Positions 1-11,479 are shown, counted from the stretch's first letter. The stretch is DNA of 64,000 nucleotides from Solen grandis (GCA_021229015.1 CM037785.1:2540964-2604963); one strand, 5' to 3'. Notes: generated by a model from the letters alone, not told the origin. Program-made: numbers and translations.

Positions 1-321
1 AAAATTATACAAATGAAAATGTGATTAGTTAAAGAATTATTTGAAAATGCAGTATCCAATGACAATGCATTTTATAATATAGAAATTCTGCGTACATTTT
101 ATCAACTCTACGTTACTGCATAGTCTGTGAATCATGCCTACACACATATATATTTATGTATGTGCATATATACATACACATACATACCTACAAATATTTT
201 TTTTTTACAATTTTTTGTATATTCTTTAATAAAATTAATTCAATGCTATTATTACAGTCTCAGTTCATAGCAGCGTCGGACGTATTGAAAATAACCGACG
301 CTAAAGTAATGGGGGTGTAAG
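1..321. other. AT-rich flank, no gene
   Basis: AT-rich sequence with a short run of alternating TACATA/CATACA. The only structure is a hairpin with arms AGCGTCGG and CCGACGCT at about 271-302, just past the stop codon of the minus-strand ORF. It could be part of that element's 3' end. No gene is seen. Confidence 0.5.
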
Positions 322-1347
322 TTACCGTCTTTGTTTTGACTTTTTACTTGTAGTAGTCCGATCATGCAGAACGTCCACTGGTGTTGGTGGGGATCTGTTC
401 TGTGACGTAATATTATTCTTTGCTGGCGTGCCAGTATTCGCCCTTTGAACAAATCTCTCCATTGACTGCTGTCGGCTGTCAGTGCTCGATTTCCTCGTGC
501 GGTTTTGTTTATCAGTAGGCGCTCTGGGGGCTGGGGAACGATTGCGACGTTTTAAATCATCGTCAGCACTACCTGGCTTATAGGAACTTGTACTCTTTGT
601 TTCTTCATCGCTCATTTCTCCCTCAGATATCTCCGTTTCTGACTCTGATTTTGGACAATCAGACTGCTTATGACCTGATTTATTGCAGAAATTGCACACC
701 CAATCGTTCGGACAATCTTTGAAGCGGTGTCCTTGTTGTAAACATTTTGAACATTTATCATCTCGGTTTCCAGTTACTTTGTTGTTTTGTCCGAAATGTA
801 GGACTCGTCCTTTAAACTGACCGAATGATAATGTAGCTGGTAGAGGCTCCTTCAGGGTCAATGTTTTGCAAATAAGGATTCTATCTCCAGTCTCACATTG
901 GGTTAATTTGCCATTTATACGTAATTTCTCTCGGAAAGAATGGTTTATTTCAATGTTCATTGATATGATTTTTCGTGTAATAACTCCATCATCAACAGAT
1001 AACGGTATATTCTTGACTCGTACGCGGATAGTGTCTTCACTATCAAGACGACCGGGGTTGGTACTTAGTACTGGTACATATTTACCCCTAATGGGTACCC
1101 CTTGGGCCAACAACGCTACCTTGTCGTCGATATTATCAATATAAATTCTCCAAAAGCCATTTACTCTTTGCAGACCAGTTATATGCGTGGGGTCGATTAC
1201 GTGACCGATAGAATTATACAGTTCAACATGCTTTAACCATTCATCTGGCTCTGGCTTACGTTGTCCAAAAATATCCTTTTCCCGTAAAAACACCAGCGGG
1301 ACGCCATTTTGGTTTTTGTTTGACTGCTCAGATTGTGCCTCAGCCAT
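322..1347 (-). CDS. RRM-like protein with two CCHC zinc knuckles, probably retroelement ORF1-like
   Basis: An uninterrupted 341-codon ORF. Two CCHC zinc knuckles of the form C-x2-C-x4-H-x4-C lie at residues 199-212 and 218-231. The stretch around residues 105-190, starting TIRVRVKNIPL, looks like an RNA-recognition fold entered at its first strand. The last 110 residues are a low-complexity Ser/Arg/Lys/Thr tail, preceded by an acidic patch (residues 235-251). This order (RRM-like core, zinc knuckles, basic disordered tail) is typical of nucleic-acid-binding ORF1 proteins of non-LTR retrotransposons and of domesticated ZCCHC3-like proteins. The start is the first Met (MAEAQSEQ), with no better one upstream. 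No reverse transcriptase follows in the 321 bases downstream, so this is a stand-alone copy, an element cut by the window edge, or a domesticated gene. The ORF being intact is seen; the function is inferred from the knuckles. Confidence 0.75.
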   Translation of the reverse strand: MAEAQSEQSNKNQNGVPLVFLREKDIFGQRKPEPDEWLKHVELYNSIGHVIDPTHITGLQRVNGFWRIYIDNIDDKVALLAQGVPIRGKYVPVLSTNPGRLDSEDTIRVRVKNIPLSVDDGVITRKIISMNIEINHSFREKLRINGKLTQCETGDRILICKTLTLKEPLPATLSFGQFKGRVLHFGQNNKVTGNRDDKCSKCLQQGHRFKDCPNDWVCNFCNKSGHKQSDCPKSESETEISEGEMSDEETKSTSSYKPGSADDDLKRRNRSPAPRAPTDKQNRTRKSSTDSRQQSMERFVQRANTGTPAKNNITSQNRSPPTPVDVLHDRTTTSKKSKQRR

Positions 1348-2660
1348 CTTTTCGTAAATTTACACTTATTTACACTTACTTTGAATATCTTTCCGTGTCC
1401 TTAAATTCCACGAGTATTCTTATCCCTCTGAATCACAATAGACTACCAATATAGATGAGTATGGTTGGTTATTCCAATATTTTTTAGGACCGCAAGAAAA
1501 CAATGTCTTGACAATGCCGCTTACGTCACTTCCCTACTATTATATACATTCTTAATTCTTGATTCAATCGTTTAATTTATCATCTGAATATCATAATTGA
1601 TATATTCCCCAAAATGTATATACCAAAGAAACAAACTAATAAAGCTGGCTTTCATTACAAATTTGAGTTATTGCTGATTATCATATTAAAAATATTGATT
1701 TTATGGCATCTATTTATATATACGCTCATTGGTGCTAGTTTTAACCAAAGAAGTTTTGATAGATAGTCATATTGAATGAAAAAGCTTTAGAGAAATGCAA
1801 TCAGATGCTAGGTAAATGATATAAAGGAGATGGAATAAAAACATCAACTACATTAAAATATAAAATTTATTCTTCTCATCATATAATAATTCATACATCG
1901 ATGCACATTTATTTCATACAACACATTAACACATATATAAACTATGATCTACACAAATATGTAGTTGTTGGTATAATTTTGTATCCCTTTGTACAAATGG
2001 ACGTCTGAATTTCCCTTTTCACTTCACTATATATGTCTTACAGTAAAATTACCGTGGCTTATTCTTGATTGGTTTAGCGAAAAGAATTTTTCCTTAATGA
2101 CATGTGAGTAGTACATACTTTCTCCAATATATTTATATGTCAATATCAAGACCCTGATGAATGTATTAACAATCATTTATTACAGAAACTCCGTTTATAT
2201 TTAGGCCAAAATTCGCTTTTCCCCCCTCTCATATGGAGGCATTATCTAAAGCCGTCAACAGGTAAATAATCTTTATGTTCACTAGAATGTTTCACCACTC
2301 CTGTTCTTGTTCATTAGAATTCCCCGGGTGTCTGTTCACCTGCCGCTATCTTGTTATGAGAGGTCTCGTCTGTCAGAATGAAATTTCGTCTTTTATTTGT
2401 ACAATTCATTTTGAGTATCTGAGAAATATCTTTACACTAAAACATCTTAGAAAAGATAGGAGTGAAAACATGATATTTTTTTGAAGAAAAGAAGGAATAA
2501 TCCTGTTATACATGTACCAGCATCATCAGTTGGAGTTTCATTCATGTAGTGAAATGCATCACTATTTGCTGAAAGGTACAGTTTATGCGTGACAATGTTA
2601 TATTAAAGGTAATTCACTGCGGATAAATATATACGAACAACTGTAGAGTATAAAGTGTTG
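1348..2660. other. Intergenic, no gene seen
   Basis: AT-rich sequence upstream of the CCHC ORF. The longest open frame (2275-2484, plus) has no recognisable composition or splice context. No repeat is recognised. Confidence 0.4.
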
Positions 2661-2667
2661 TGTCCCT

Positions 2668-2754
2668 TTATTTATGCTTGTAGGAGATTCCAAGCTCGTT
2701 TCTGAGGGATTCGAGATCATTGAAGCCTTTGCCAAAATCACCTCTCTCCTCTTT
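2668..2754 (-). CDS. Candidate terminal exon of B12D/NDUFA4-like gene
   Basis: On the minus strand a TATTTTACAG acceptor is followed by 28 in-frame codons and a TAA stop at 2668-2670. The peptide starts KEERGDFGKG and ends ELGISYKHK, a charged, coding-looking composition. The stop overlaps an AATAAA poly(A) signal (2667-2672), as expected of a compact last exon. I group it with the exons at 3855-3949 and 16900-16962 because they share strand and order and all look coding. In frame 0 it needs a preceding exon that ends on a complete codon, but the best donor of the 3.9-kb exon leaves two bases over. So either a weaker donor (GTCTAT, 7 bases further on) is used, or an exon between them has been missed. 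The protein family is not recognised from this tail alone. Confidence 0.5.
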   Translation of the reverse strand, partial: KEERGDFGKGFNDLESLRNELGISYKHK

Positions 2755-2837
2755 CTGTAAAATATATCAAAATTATTCTCATTATTATTATTATTATATT
2801 TATTTTATCTTTTTGATAGTTATTACTAGCGTTGATA

Positions 2838-3130
2838 AGCGCAGTTTACGTTCCTGGCGGCCTTGGGGCTAGAAGGTTCGACACAAAATCGGGAGGTCGT
2901 GGATTTAATCCCGGTTGCGACATACCGAATCATAAATAATTGTACTAGTTTAGCTCCCTTGTTTGGCTTATAACCCGGTGTCAGGATAATGTGACTGGGT
3001 GTGGTATCATACAACATATCTAAAGCGTGATACTGCATCGTGGCACCACTATATCTGTCTCAGGTGGACCAAAGTCCCCAAATAACTGACATACTGTCGG
3101 TGGGACGTTAAACCCAATGAAACAAACGAG
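2838..3130 (+). mobile_element. tRNA-headed SINE, family A, copy 1
   Basis: The head has a degenerate tRNA-like B box (GGATTTAATCCCGG at about 2900) and the body has the CCGGTGTCAGGATAATGTGA block. The 3' part ends with GGTGGGACGTTAAAC near 3103-3117. The same body and end recur at 16.6, 18.3, 36.0 and 46.5 kb, so this is a dispersed family. No target-site duplication was made out. Confidence 0.75.
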
Positions 3131-3598
3131 AAGTGCAGTCGGTAGACCCTCATGTTATGTCACGCGTGGAGACTAGTCATGGCTTTTGCGAATTTTCAGA
3201 GTCTTACTTTTGATTTAACAATGAAGTTTGTCAGTTACTGGCTGATGCCATGTGTCTATTGTTTGTTCAACAAGGGACAGAATGTTTGGATAAATGACCG
3301 CAAGAAAAAAGTACCTTTTTTTAACCATTCATACTAGCTCATAAAAATCATATTAAAATAATTGAATTAAATTACAAAATAATTGTTTTCACTATTTAGT
3401 ATTTATCTAAAAAAACATCTTAAAATGTTATCACTGTGGCATTTTTGGAATCAACTTACCTTTACAAAGCAGTGGCGTATTGTTTGTAATCTCTTATTAT
3501 ATTCTCTGAAAAAGAGTATTATTTGAAATATAACATAAAACTTTAATTTTAGGTTGCCGATTTAAAATAAAACGTTGTATAATTTTCTTAAAAATTGA
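3131..3598. other. No gene seen; lies in the proposed intron
   Basis: AT-rich sequence between the SINE and the tetranucleotide tract, with no recognised coding or repeat content. If the exon grouping is right, it is intronic. Confidence 0.4.
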
Positions 3599-3599
3599 C

Positions 3600-3849
<250 letters not shown>

Positions 3850-3854
3850 CGTAC

Positions 3855-3949
3855 ATGGACTTTGGCCTGTAATGTTGAAACATAGCATATCCCATGAAGA
3901 CGATACCACCCAGGGAGGCGCCACTCAGGAACGTCAACATGGGGATGAG
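3855..3949 (-). CDS. Candidate transmembrane exon of B12D/NDUFA4-like gene
   Basis: The exon lies between a good acceptor (TTTTTACACCCACAG) and a GTACGT donor. It encodes 31 residues plus two bases, starting LIPMLTFLSG and passing through GGIVFMGYAMF, which is one clear membrane helix. Its phase-0 start joins cleanly to the phase-0 end of the exon at 16900. The join reads RKYPS then LIPM, which matches the K-x-P-S-L-I-P signature that precedes the single helix in NDUFA4 and related B12D-family proteins (small mitochondrial inner-membrane proteins tied to cytochrome oxidase). The similarity is short, and the residues after the helix (QHYRPKS) do not follow the usual family pattern. The family call is therefore an inference; the exon itself is better supported. 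The intron that follows opens almost directly into a GATA tract. Confidence 0.55.
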
Positions 3950-5181
3950 CTGTGGGTGTAAAAATAGACAAATAAATACATTTTGTCCTTTATGTTATTG
4001 TTCATAATAGTCTTTTTATGATGTTGAGGCAATATCTGAGTGAAAAGGAAATTATGGTTACAAAACCGTTGTTGATAAAAGTTGTTTAAACAGAAAAAAG
4101 TATATGCAGTGAGAAAAACACCAGTCGTGGTAGAAGAAGTTAAATTAGAGATTCAGTAAGACCTGAAAGCAATAACATATGTAGTAGAAGCTGATGTTGT
4201 TGTAAATGCTAAGTACAGTAAAAATAGTTATTAAGGTATCAGTAGTATTTGATGGTGATAGTGGTGGTGGTTGTGACAATCGTAATGTACGATGGTGATG
4301 ATGGTTAAGTGTGGTAGTGTCGATGGTGGTCATATATTATACAAATGGGGGGCTTTAATGAGGTATTCACGGCGGAGCAGTGTACAGAATAATCTCGAGG
4401 GACCGATATATCGATATACTACCGATAGTATAGAGATATGCAACGGTGCCTGTAGATATGCAAGCATGTGCAATTATGATTTTATTAGATATAATTACTT
4501 TGATATGAAATATTCCGTACTTTCCATTTGTATGACATTTATAATTCCATAGGCCAATGATAATGATCAGATCACGTGATGTGACTACGAATATTAGTGA
4601 AACAATATGGCAGATTTTATCAAATCCCGGGAGATTGGTGCCCGGCACGTTTACAGGGGACAATTAACCGGTCTATATAGTCAGATCTCCAAAACCTGGT
4701 GGTTTAGACAGAAATCAGTGCTCTTTATGTGTTACTGCTATTGGTCCCACTTTCATATCTGTTTATCTTTAAGTCCAATAGAGGTGTATATAACTTCCGT
4801 TTTCCCATGCGCGATAAGCTAATCGAATTATAATATCGAGTCAGATACCGTCTGATAATGCGATCTTAATTGTAAATCAAATCATAGTGATCTAAATTGC
4901 AAATCCAAATCAGTCAATACATTAGGAAAGAATTGACATCGGAAATACCAAGTCCTTATTTGATTATAACCCACCAATTCAGTTGTAATTTCTAGCACGC
5001 GTTTGAACACAGTACCGAATTGATTTCTTATGAAGCCAGGAAGCAAAGGACTTGCTTGCTCATGTTAGTTAAATGTAGATTGACAAACGTTATCATTATG
5101 ATTAAAATAATCTTAATGACTACGTATACAAATAGGACGAATCTACATATAATGAAAGAACCGTGACTCGTTCAGTTATTA

Positions 5182-5182
<1 letters not shown>
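3950..5182. other. No gene seen; intronic if the three-exon gene is real
   Basis: It holds a GT-rich patch (about 4255-4330) and scattered short ORFs on both strands with no domain or splice context. A palindromic CGATATATCGATAT lies near 4403. Nothing here is supported as a gene. Confidence 0.4.

Positions 5183-5213
<31 letters not shown>
5183..5213. repeat. (CT)n microsatellite
   Basis: About 15 CT dinucleotides in a row. Confidence 0.95.
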
Positions 5214-5928
5214 AAATTTGATTATTTCCTATATATCGTAACGTAGAAAATAAAATAAAAACATAGAGACTAACATTACCATGTCATAACATATAAAGGT
5301 GTATCATTACTTCAAATATTCAAAATGTGGTAATACAGTTACATTATCTGAGATTTTTAGTTGAGAAAATTTCAGTTCGAGTTGAGAAAATAGCAGTTTT
5401 ATGTATTATTTTTACTATCTTACAATATATACCTAAATATATATGTAATTGAAATTATCAAATAAATAAGAAAAAACAAAACTTTTATCTTTAACTGTTA
5501 TGGGTAAACCAGGTTCTCTGTCCTTTTCTGCTTGCGAGTTCTTTTTGCTGTCTTCATGATGTTCATGTCGACCTAATGTCCTCTAAATAACATTACACTA
5601 ATGCATTATGTTGCTTTTCTTAATCAGATTCCAACTTGTACAGTGATGTGGATGTTTGGTCCAAATTTAATTTTAAATTGGTGTTGAAACTTTAATGCTT
5701 AGTCGAATGCATGCAAACAGGTTTTGGTGTCGGTAAATATGTAACTAAAATTCAGCAACATATTGAATCAGTATCTAATATTAAGCTTATTGTGTATAGA
5801 AACACTTAAATAATTCTGCACAAATGCGACGTGGTGTGGGGGTGAATAATGTTATTTCGCCAATAACCGGAATCTGGGATTTTGAGAGAATATGTGGATA
5901 ATGTTATTATGGTAAATTTCAGTCTTAA
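5214..5928. other. No gene seen
   Basis: AT-rich sequence with no open frame of note and no recognised repeat. Confidence 0.4.
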
Positions 5929-6110
5929 GGTAATCCATCAATCAATAAATGGCGTCATGGTCCATCAAGTGATGGCGGGAATTTTATATCAAATGCAAGC
6001 TATTATAGACTTTAAGTAAAAGAGCATAAAACTCCAAACAATGTAAACTTGCATCCACACAGAGGTATTTTAAGCATTTGAAGGACCATGATTATAATTA
6101 ATGATGGGTT
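5929..6110 (+). mobile_element. MITE family 2, copy 1 (one terminal repeat lost)
   Basis: It begins AAGGTAATCCATCA and includes ATGGTCCATCAAGTG. The whole segment aligns by eye with the reverse complement of 31840-32034, where both ends are inverted repeats. Here the right-hand terminal repeat is not evident. It is a non-autonomous element with no coding capacity. Confidence 0.6.
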
Positions 6111-6117
6111 GATCTGC

Positions 6118-6690
6118 TGATGACGTCAGATAAATCTGCTGATATAAATATATTCATTATCATATTTGAGATAACCGGAATAACCGGATGAGATTTCCAA
6201 AAGGAAAATTCGCTGATGCCGTCAGAGGGAAAAAAATATAAAAACTGTGTTTTTCCGGCAATCTCCGGAACCTCCGTATGATATTTTTGGAGATAATCGT
6301 TTATGACGTCAGAGTGGGGTAGAATCTATTAATCGTGATATTTCGAAAATCTCCGAAGTGTCTTCGTATGAGACTTAACATTACAATCGATGATGACGTC
6401 ATAGTGGGGTATCTAATTAATCTATTAATCGTGTTATTTCGGCAATCTCCGAAACATCCGTTTCAGACTTAAGGAGAGAATCGTTGATACCGTCACTGTA
6501 GGGTAAAATCTTTAAATCGTGTTAATTCGGCAATCTCCGGAATCTCCATAGTAGACTTCAGAAGATAATCGTCGGTTTCGTCAGACTGGGGTTAAATCTT
6601 TAAATCGTGATATTTCGGCAATCTCTCCGGAACCTCCGTATGAGACTTAAGGAGAGAATCGGTCATGACGTCAGACTGGAAATACTCTCT
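6118..6690 (+). repeat. Tandem repeat, about 90-bp unit with a CRE palindrome in each
   Basis: About six units, each reading roughly TGACGTCAGA, then a spacer, then TTTCGGCAATCTCCGGAACC, then GACTTAAGGAGAGAATCG. Units start near 6121, 6214, 6304, 6394, 6484, 6571 and 6666. TGACGTCA is intact at 6121, 6304, 6394 and 6666 and degenerate in the other three. A lone fragment of the unit junction (GGAGAGAATCGCTGATGACG) lies at about 62789. No flanking terminal structure was recognised. Confidence 0.85.
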
Positions 6691-7848
6691 GTTAACAAGA
6701 CCTGACAAATGTGACTCGATCACGCACTATCCCTCGCCACTTTCCTTCTTTTGTCTTTTCGTGGACAATTTCACTTGGAAAAGGCCCAACCGATAATAAG
6801 GTCAATATCCAAGACATACTGTCCTCCCCACCTCTTGCCATTTCCTTTATCTAGTTTCAACAATAAAATGATTTATGAACCCAGACAAACTGGTAATTAT
6901 TGAAAATATTTATCACGTGACAATCTTTCGTCTTGGATCTTAGTGCAGCATTGCATATCAGACAACATTACTCTCGTTTATCGCCCTTTAGAAGGAAATT
7001 ATTCACACGAGCTTTTACAGGCTATATTTATATGTTCGTATTTGTAGTGTGTTGAGTGAAAGAAAATTTCAATTCGAGATGTTACTTAAACTATATCTCT
7101 TGTATCTTCCTTAGCATCAGAGTGGAAAAATTCACCCAAGCTTTTTGAAGCTAACAATTGCTAAATATCATAATTTACGATTATTTCAATTTATCTATTA
7201 CATGTAATATGATAATATCGCGAAAGTAAATAAGTAATATGTTCATTGTCTATATGTAATCACAAACATAAATGCATACCGGAAAATAACACTGTATAAC
7301 GATGCAATTATATGTTATTGATGTAGCGTTCTAGTTTATTCAATAACGTATAGGATTATATCATGGTTACAAATGTATTCTAAAAGATAAAAATATTTAT
7401 GTCAGTAGATGAGTTACTGCAGGGATAATCGATAACAGAACAAATGTCCCTTACAACATTTGGAACACTATTTCGATAATGGAAAACAACAGTCCGTGTT
7501 GCAACTTAATGTTGTCTTTTATTTTCAGCATTGCTCGTTTCCTGCTATTTCAAGGGGCAATATATAGAGGCACATAAAACATACAATTTAAATCTCAATT
7601 TCGTTGGCCGATTTTATCTTAATTTGATACCAGCAAATGGCAAAACTAAATCATTGAGTCGTCGATTAGAAATCCATATATATCTTTGATAATACAATAA
7701 GGATGTCATTCCATTGTCAAAAATCGTTTCAATTGTTCTGTATATCAATGCCAATGGTAATTAACTTACTTATCCCAACAGTAGGAAGGCTAGAGCGAAT
7801 GGAACGGAAGTTTTGACACTTACTGAGCAGCCAGCATGATTTCAGGAT
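6691..7848. other. No gene seen
   Basis: AT-rich intergenic or intronic sequence. There is no coding signal, tRNA or recognised repeat. Confidence 0.4.
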
Positions 7849-7950
7849 TACTTCAGTTTTAAAAATAGAATACAGTTCATTCGGGCTGCCATATATTCTT
7901 TTGTATTCTCCTTGCTTCTATTTTTTTTGTATCTGAAATATCTCCAGACG
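7849..7950. repeat. Dispersed direct repeat, copy 1 (partner 8754-8855)
   Basis: About 100 bases starting AGTTTTAAAAATAGAATACAG and ending ATCTCCAGACGAAG are repeated with roughly 10% differences at 8754-8855. On the minus strand both copies keep an open frame reading RSKENTKE through NCILFLKLK, preceded by an ATATTTCAG that could act as an acceptor. It may be a duplicated exon or a fragment of an unknown repeat. Confidence 0.7.
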
Positions 7951-8439
7951 AAGATTCAGAAGCACACTTCATTTAGCAACCTCCTGTGCTAAGAAGTCAC
8001 ATTTTATGTTCTTTTTACTGGCCGCTTACAATAGGTTTTACTGAGTCACTTTGTCAACAAGTGTAATAAGCTTTAAATTTTAATGACCTCGATTTAGCAG
8101 CTACCTGGGCAAAGCAGCGACATATGCCCATTTTAAAGGTTGCCTAGGACAGATTTGGCTGTTACTTATCCCTTAGTAAGGCTTGTGGATTTTGGGTTTG
8201 CCATGATAACTATTTCTATAACCCTCATCTAACATATCTGTAACTTTAATAGTTTTTTAACCTAACCGACTGCGACCTGGAAATATTTTAAGAATGTCGT
8301 AGTAGTTCCTGTAATTTTTAGGATTATGTTTTAGAGACTTCCGTCCAATTCCAATGATATAGTGACCTTTTGATATTTAAAAGTTGGAGAAAAAAACCCT
8401 TAGTGCACAGTGCCACCAGAGTATTATTTCTTCTTCAAA

Positions 8440-8515
8440 AAAACTCTGAGTGACCCATCGGGACCCGAACCCACAACTTTGAAGGGCTTAGTGAGCAAGT
8501 CATTGACTATCATCA
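8440..8515 (-). mobile_element. tRNA-like (SINE head) fragment
   Basis: On the minus strand it contains a B-box match, GGGTTCGGGTCCCG. No foldable acceptor stem is evident, so it is read as a tRNA-derived SINE remnant and not a functional tRNA. Confidence 0.4.
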
Positions 8516-8753
8516 TACTTAAAACTGCAGAAACGAGCAGAAGTGTAATTTAAGATCATTCAGTATTTAACTAAATAATTTACTGACATGCAATCATTGC
8601 ACGTAGATAGACAACATACATGTATGTAGCTTCAAAACAGGATACAATAATGCATATATACACCTTATACCATTCAATAAGACTAATGCACCGATAGCGT
8701 GCTGCTTTTGACCGACCTGTCTATACGAGATATGATATCAACATTGGGAATAC

Positions 8754-8855
8754 TTAAGTTTTAAAAATAGTATACAGTTCATTTGGGCTGCCAAGTCTTC
8801 TTTTGTATTCTCCTTGCTTCTAATTATTTTTGTACCTGAAATATCTCCAGACGAA
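8754..8855. repeat. Dispersed direct repeat, copy 2 (partner 7849-7950)
   Basis: Same segment as at 7849, with substitutions that keep the minus-strand frame open (AANMNC-type changes are conservative). Confidence 0.7.
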
Positions 8856-9066
8856 GTTTCTCGAACTCTCTCAAAATATTAACGGCAGAGTTCAAAACAT
8901 GGACTCAAATAGTTTGGTTCTGTCGATGTTTCTCACCATCCATACGTATCATTGTAATTGTTAAGATAAACAATGTCATAAGCTTGTGTTCGAAAATTAT
9001 ATAAATCATCAAAACTAGCTAACGCAATCACCTAAGGTAGAAGCTAATGAAATACGTGATTATTTT

Positions 9067-9260
9067 CTCCCTTACATATGTAGATAATAAACTTCTACGT
9101 GATGGTTGCCTCCCTTAAAGATTTAGACAATGAACTTTTACGTGATTATTGTCTCCCTTACATATGTATATAATAAACTGCTACGTGAAGGTTGTCTCCC
9201 TTTCATTTGTAAATAATAAATTTCTACGTGACGGTTGCCTCCCCTACATATGTTATGCAA
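9067..9260 (+). repeat. 43-bp tandem repeat, about 4.3 units
   Basis: Units start at 9067, 9110, 9153, 9196 and 9239. Each begins CTCCCTTACATATGTA and contains CTACGTGA. The period is exact; the units differ by several substitutions. Confidence 0.92.
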
Positions 9261-9533
9261 AAAGGTGTATTACTTATTCAAAACTGAGCATGAATTTTAC
9301 TTAATATAATACATTTATAACTTGTCACTTGTCAACAGCATAAAATCGCAATGATCTCATGTGAAAAATATTTACGGTGGAACGTATTACCCAATTAAGT
9401 GAAATTAAATCGGAGACGCCTGTAAAGACAAACAAACAATAAACAAACCAGCAAATGTTTATCCCAACGCAGTGTTTACCTGTTTTCAAATCAATCAGAT
9501 GTTATGCTAATAAGGTGGAAACAAAAAATGGGA

Positions 9534-9613
9534 TATAAATTTAGACGCGTTGAGTTTATCACTTTATACACAACACAAAATTATGTCCTGAAATTAAACT
9601 TTAAAAGTACAGG
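9534..9613 (+). promoter_or_regulatory. Possible promoter with untranslated first exon
   Basis: A TATAAAT box at 9534-9540 is followed about 75 bases later by a strong donor (GTACAG then GTAAGAATG, cut after 9612). That would fit a short non-coding first exon starting near 9565. No matching plus-strand coding exon is recognised downstream, so this is only a suggestion. Confidence 0.25.
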
Positions 9614-10304
9614 TAAGAATGATGAGAGAGTATGTATACAGTTGTATATTCAGCTGTAGATAACTACAAGACTGCGTATGCTTAATATGTTTATCAAGGT
9701 CAAGCTAGATCCGGGTAAAGTATTATTATCTGCCGTTTATTTTGGAATAATTCTGTTTTACTGTTTACTCAAAACTACCTATCTAACAATCTTTCTATCA
9801 TTTCATGTTTGTGTGTACTCTTGTATGTCTATCTAGCTTGCTAGCTTGTTATCCTTGAATATGTGAATATTTCTATCATTCTATGTTTGTCATTCATTCC
9901 GTCTATCGATCAAGCAAGATAGCCAATTAAATCTATCTCACAAATTTATTGCCTGTGCGAAATTGATCATTCGAATTTATCTTTTACGTTAACCTGCATA
10001 TTAATCATCCAAATTCCAAATCTAATCAATGTAATGTAAGCTTGATAAAGATCTGAATTACTCTGCCTTCCTCTACGAGAAGTAATTTAAGTTTAAACTT
10101 TAATTATTTAACATCGATGGCGAAAATATTTCTTCATCTACACTGTATGCATTTAGAAGTGAGGTGCATTTTACATGTATTAATTGTAAAAAAGTAAAGA
10201 GGTGTAACATGAAATTATGGTCCCTTTGAAAAATTATCCGCAAGTTTGTATCGATCAGAGCAGTTCATACACTTGGAAATACTAGTAGTGTTATTGTTGT
10301 TGCT
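9614..10304. other. No gene seen
   Basis: AT-rich sequence with short CTATCTAG-type runs around 9780-9920. No supported feature. Confidence 0.4.
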
Positions 10305-10445
10305 GTGTTTACGGTCGCTGCGACAAAACTCCAATTATATAGAGACGTTCAGCTAATAAGTTGTGGAGGACGACCCCGTGTGCACACAGACTGCAGGGTA
10401 GAACCACCGCCATATTGCAAGAAGCACTCCTCGTAAGCACTGACA
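10305..10445 (+). mobile_element. Dispersed repeat, family C, copy 1
   Basis: Shares GACGTTCAGCTAATAAG..., TGGAGGACGACCCCG and AGAACCACCG...TATTGCAAG with 33455-33600, in the same orientation and order. A similar TGGAGGAAGACCCC block is a common dispersed motif in molluscan genomes. No end structure was seen. Confidence 0.55.
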
Positions 10446-10639
10446 CTTGTGTGTGCATTAAAAAGAATACAGAGGAACAGTCAATAAAGTTTCATCTCAA
10501 GACAAAAGAAATACAATATCGAGAGACTATCGTCAATCGCGCAACACACGTTAAACTTTATTTCGTTAGCATCAATAAGACAACATATGTCCTGCTACCA
10601 TGGGGATTTTGATACAACAAATGTGTTGCTACCATATAG

Positions 10640-10770
10640 GCTTCGAACCAACATTGGTCTTGCTTTCTAAATGGATTTGAACCCAGAACTCTTGCGTGTT
10701 GGCCCACGTACTGGACCATGACGACATTCACACAGATAGGTCGAGCCCGGGACCCAATCACCAGTGACAA
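10640..10770 (-). mobile_element. tRNA-like SINE remnant, family B
   Basis: The minus strand reads GTCGTCATGGTCCAGTACG, an A-box-like start, and then CTGGGTTCAAATCCA, a B box. The GTCGCCGTGGTCCAGTGG start recurs at 11.6 kb. Confidence 0.45.
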
Positions 10771-10847
10771 TGCCTTCACAACGATGTTATCTAAATACAT
10801 GTACCTGAAAATGAACACATGACCTGAAAAGCTTAAGTTTTAGCTAC

Positions 10848-10918
10848 CACCGTTGTATAGTGGTAATGCGCATGATTGCGGATCAGAAGGTTGTGGGTTC
10901 GTACCCCGTTGGGCCAAT
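10848..10918 (+). mobile_element. tRNA-like sequence, probably SINE head
   Basis: It contains TATAGTGGTAATGCG (A-box-like) and GTGGGTTCGTACCCCG (B box with a weak T-arm, two wobble pairs). The acceptor arms do not pair, so a functional tRNA is unlikely. Confidence 0.45.
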
Positions 10919-11470
10919 GATTTTTCATGACGTTTCCATGCGCAAATTATAGATCAAACCCAGGAACCGTCGAAAGGGATTAGTTTAATTTGCTAGAACT
11001 TGTTTCCTATCGACCTTACATAAAAAAAAATTTAAACGTATAGGCCATGAATGCTGCTCGTAACCAGATAATGATTTGAAAACAAGTCTAGAACAACAGA
11101 TCGTTGATGGTCGCTCGGTTTTATCAAAGTGGTATATTGATTTGTGGTCCATGATCAATACACTGGCCGACGGTTTTCAAATTTGGCACAACATATATTT
11201 ACGACAGCTGCATTTTGTAAAATGTTTGTTTAAAAACTAGATTGATGGAACATTTTCTACCCGAGATCTTGCAAATGGAATTTGCATAAAAAAGTGAATG
11301 GCATAAACAAAAGAGGAGCAGACAAAGTGAGAAAAAAATGAGGGAGTATTAGAGACGTTCGTGAAATAATGATTGAGAGATTGAGAGAGGGGAGAGAGGG
11401 GGTAGAGCTGAAAAGATTGAACATACTTTACGTTGATTGGGAAACAAGTTCATACAACTTATACTAATCC
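10919..11470. other. No gene seen
   Basis: Purine-rich towards the end (GAGAGA patches at about 11370-11400). No supported gene. Confidence 0.4.
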
Positions 11471-11479
11471 CTCTTGACG

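Noticed and set aside
10848..10918. Functional tRNA gene
   Set aside because: A- and B-box-like motifs are present, but the acceptor arms do not pair and the anticodon arm is poor. The same holds for the tRNA-like stretches at 8.5, 16.6, 42.8 and 46.5 kb.
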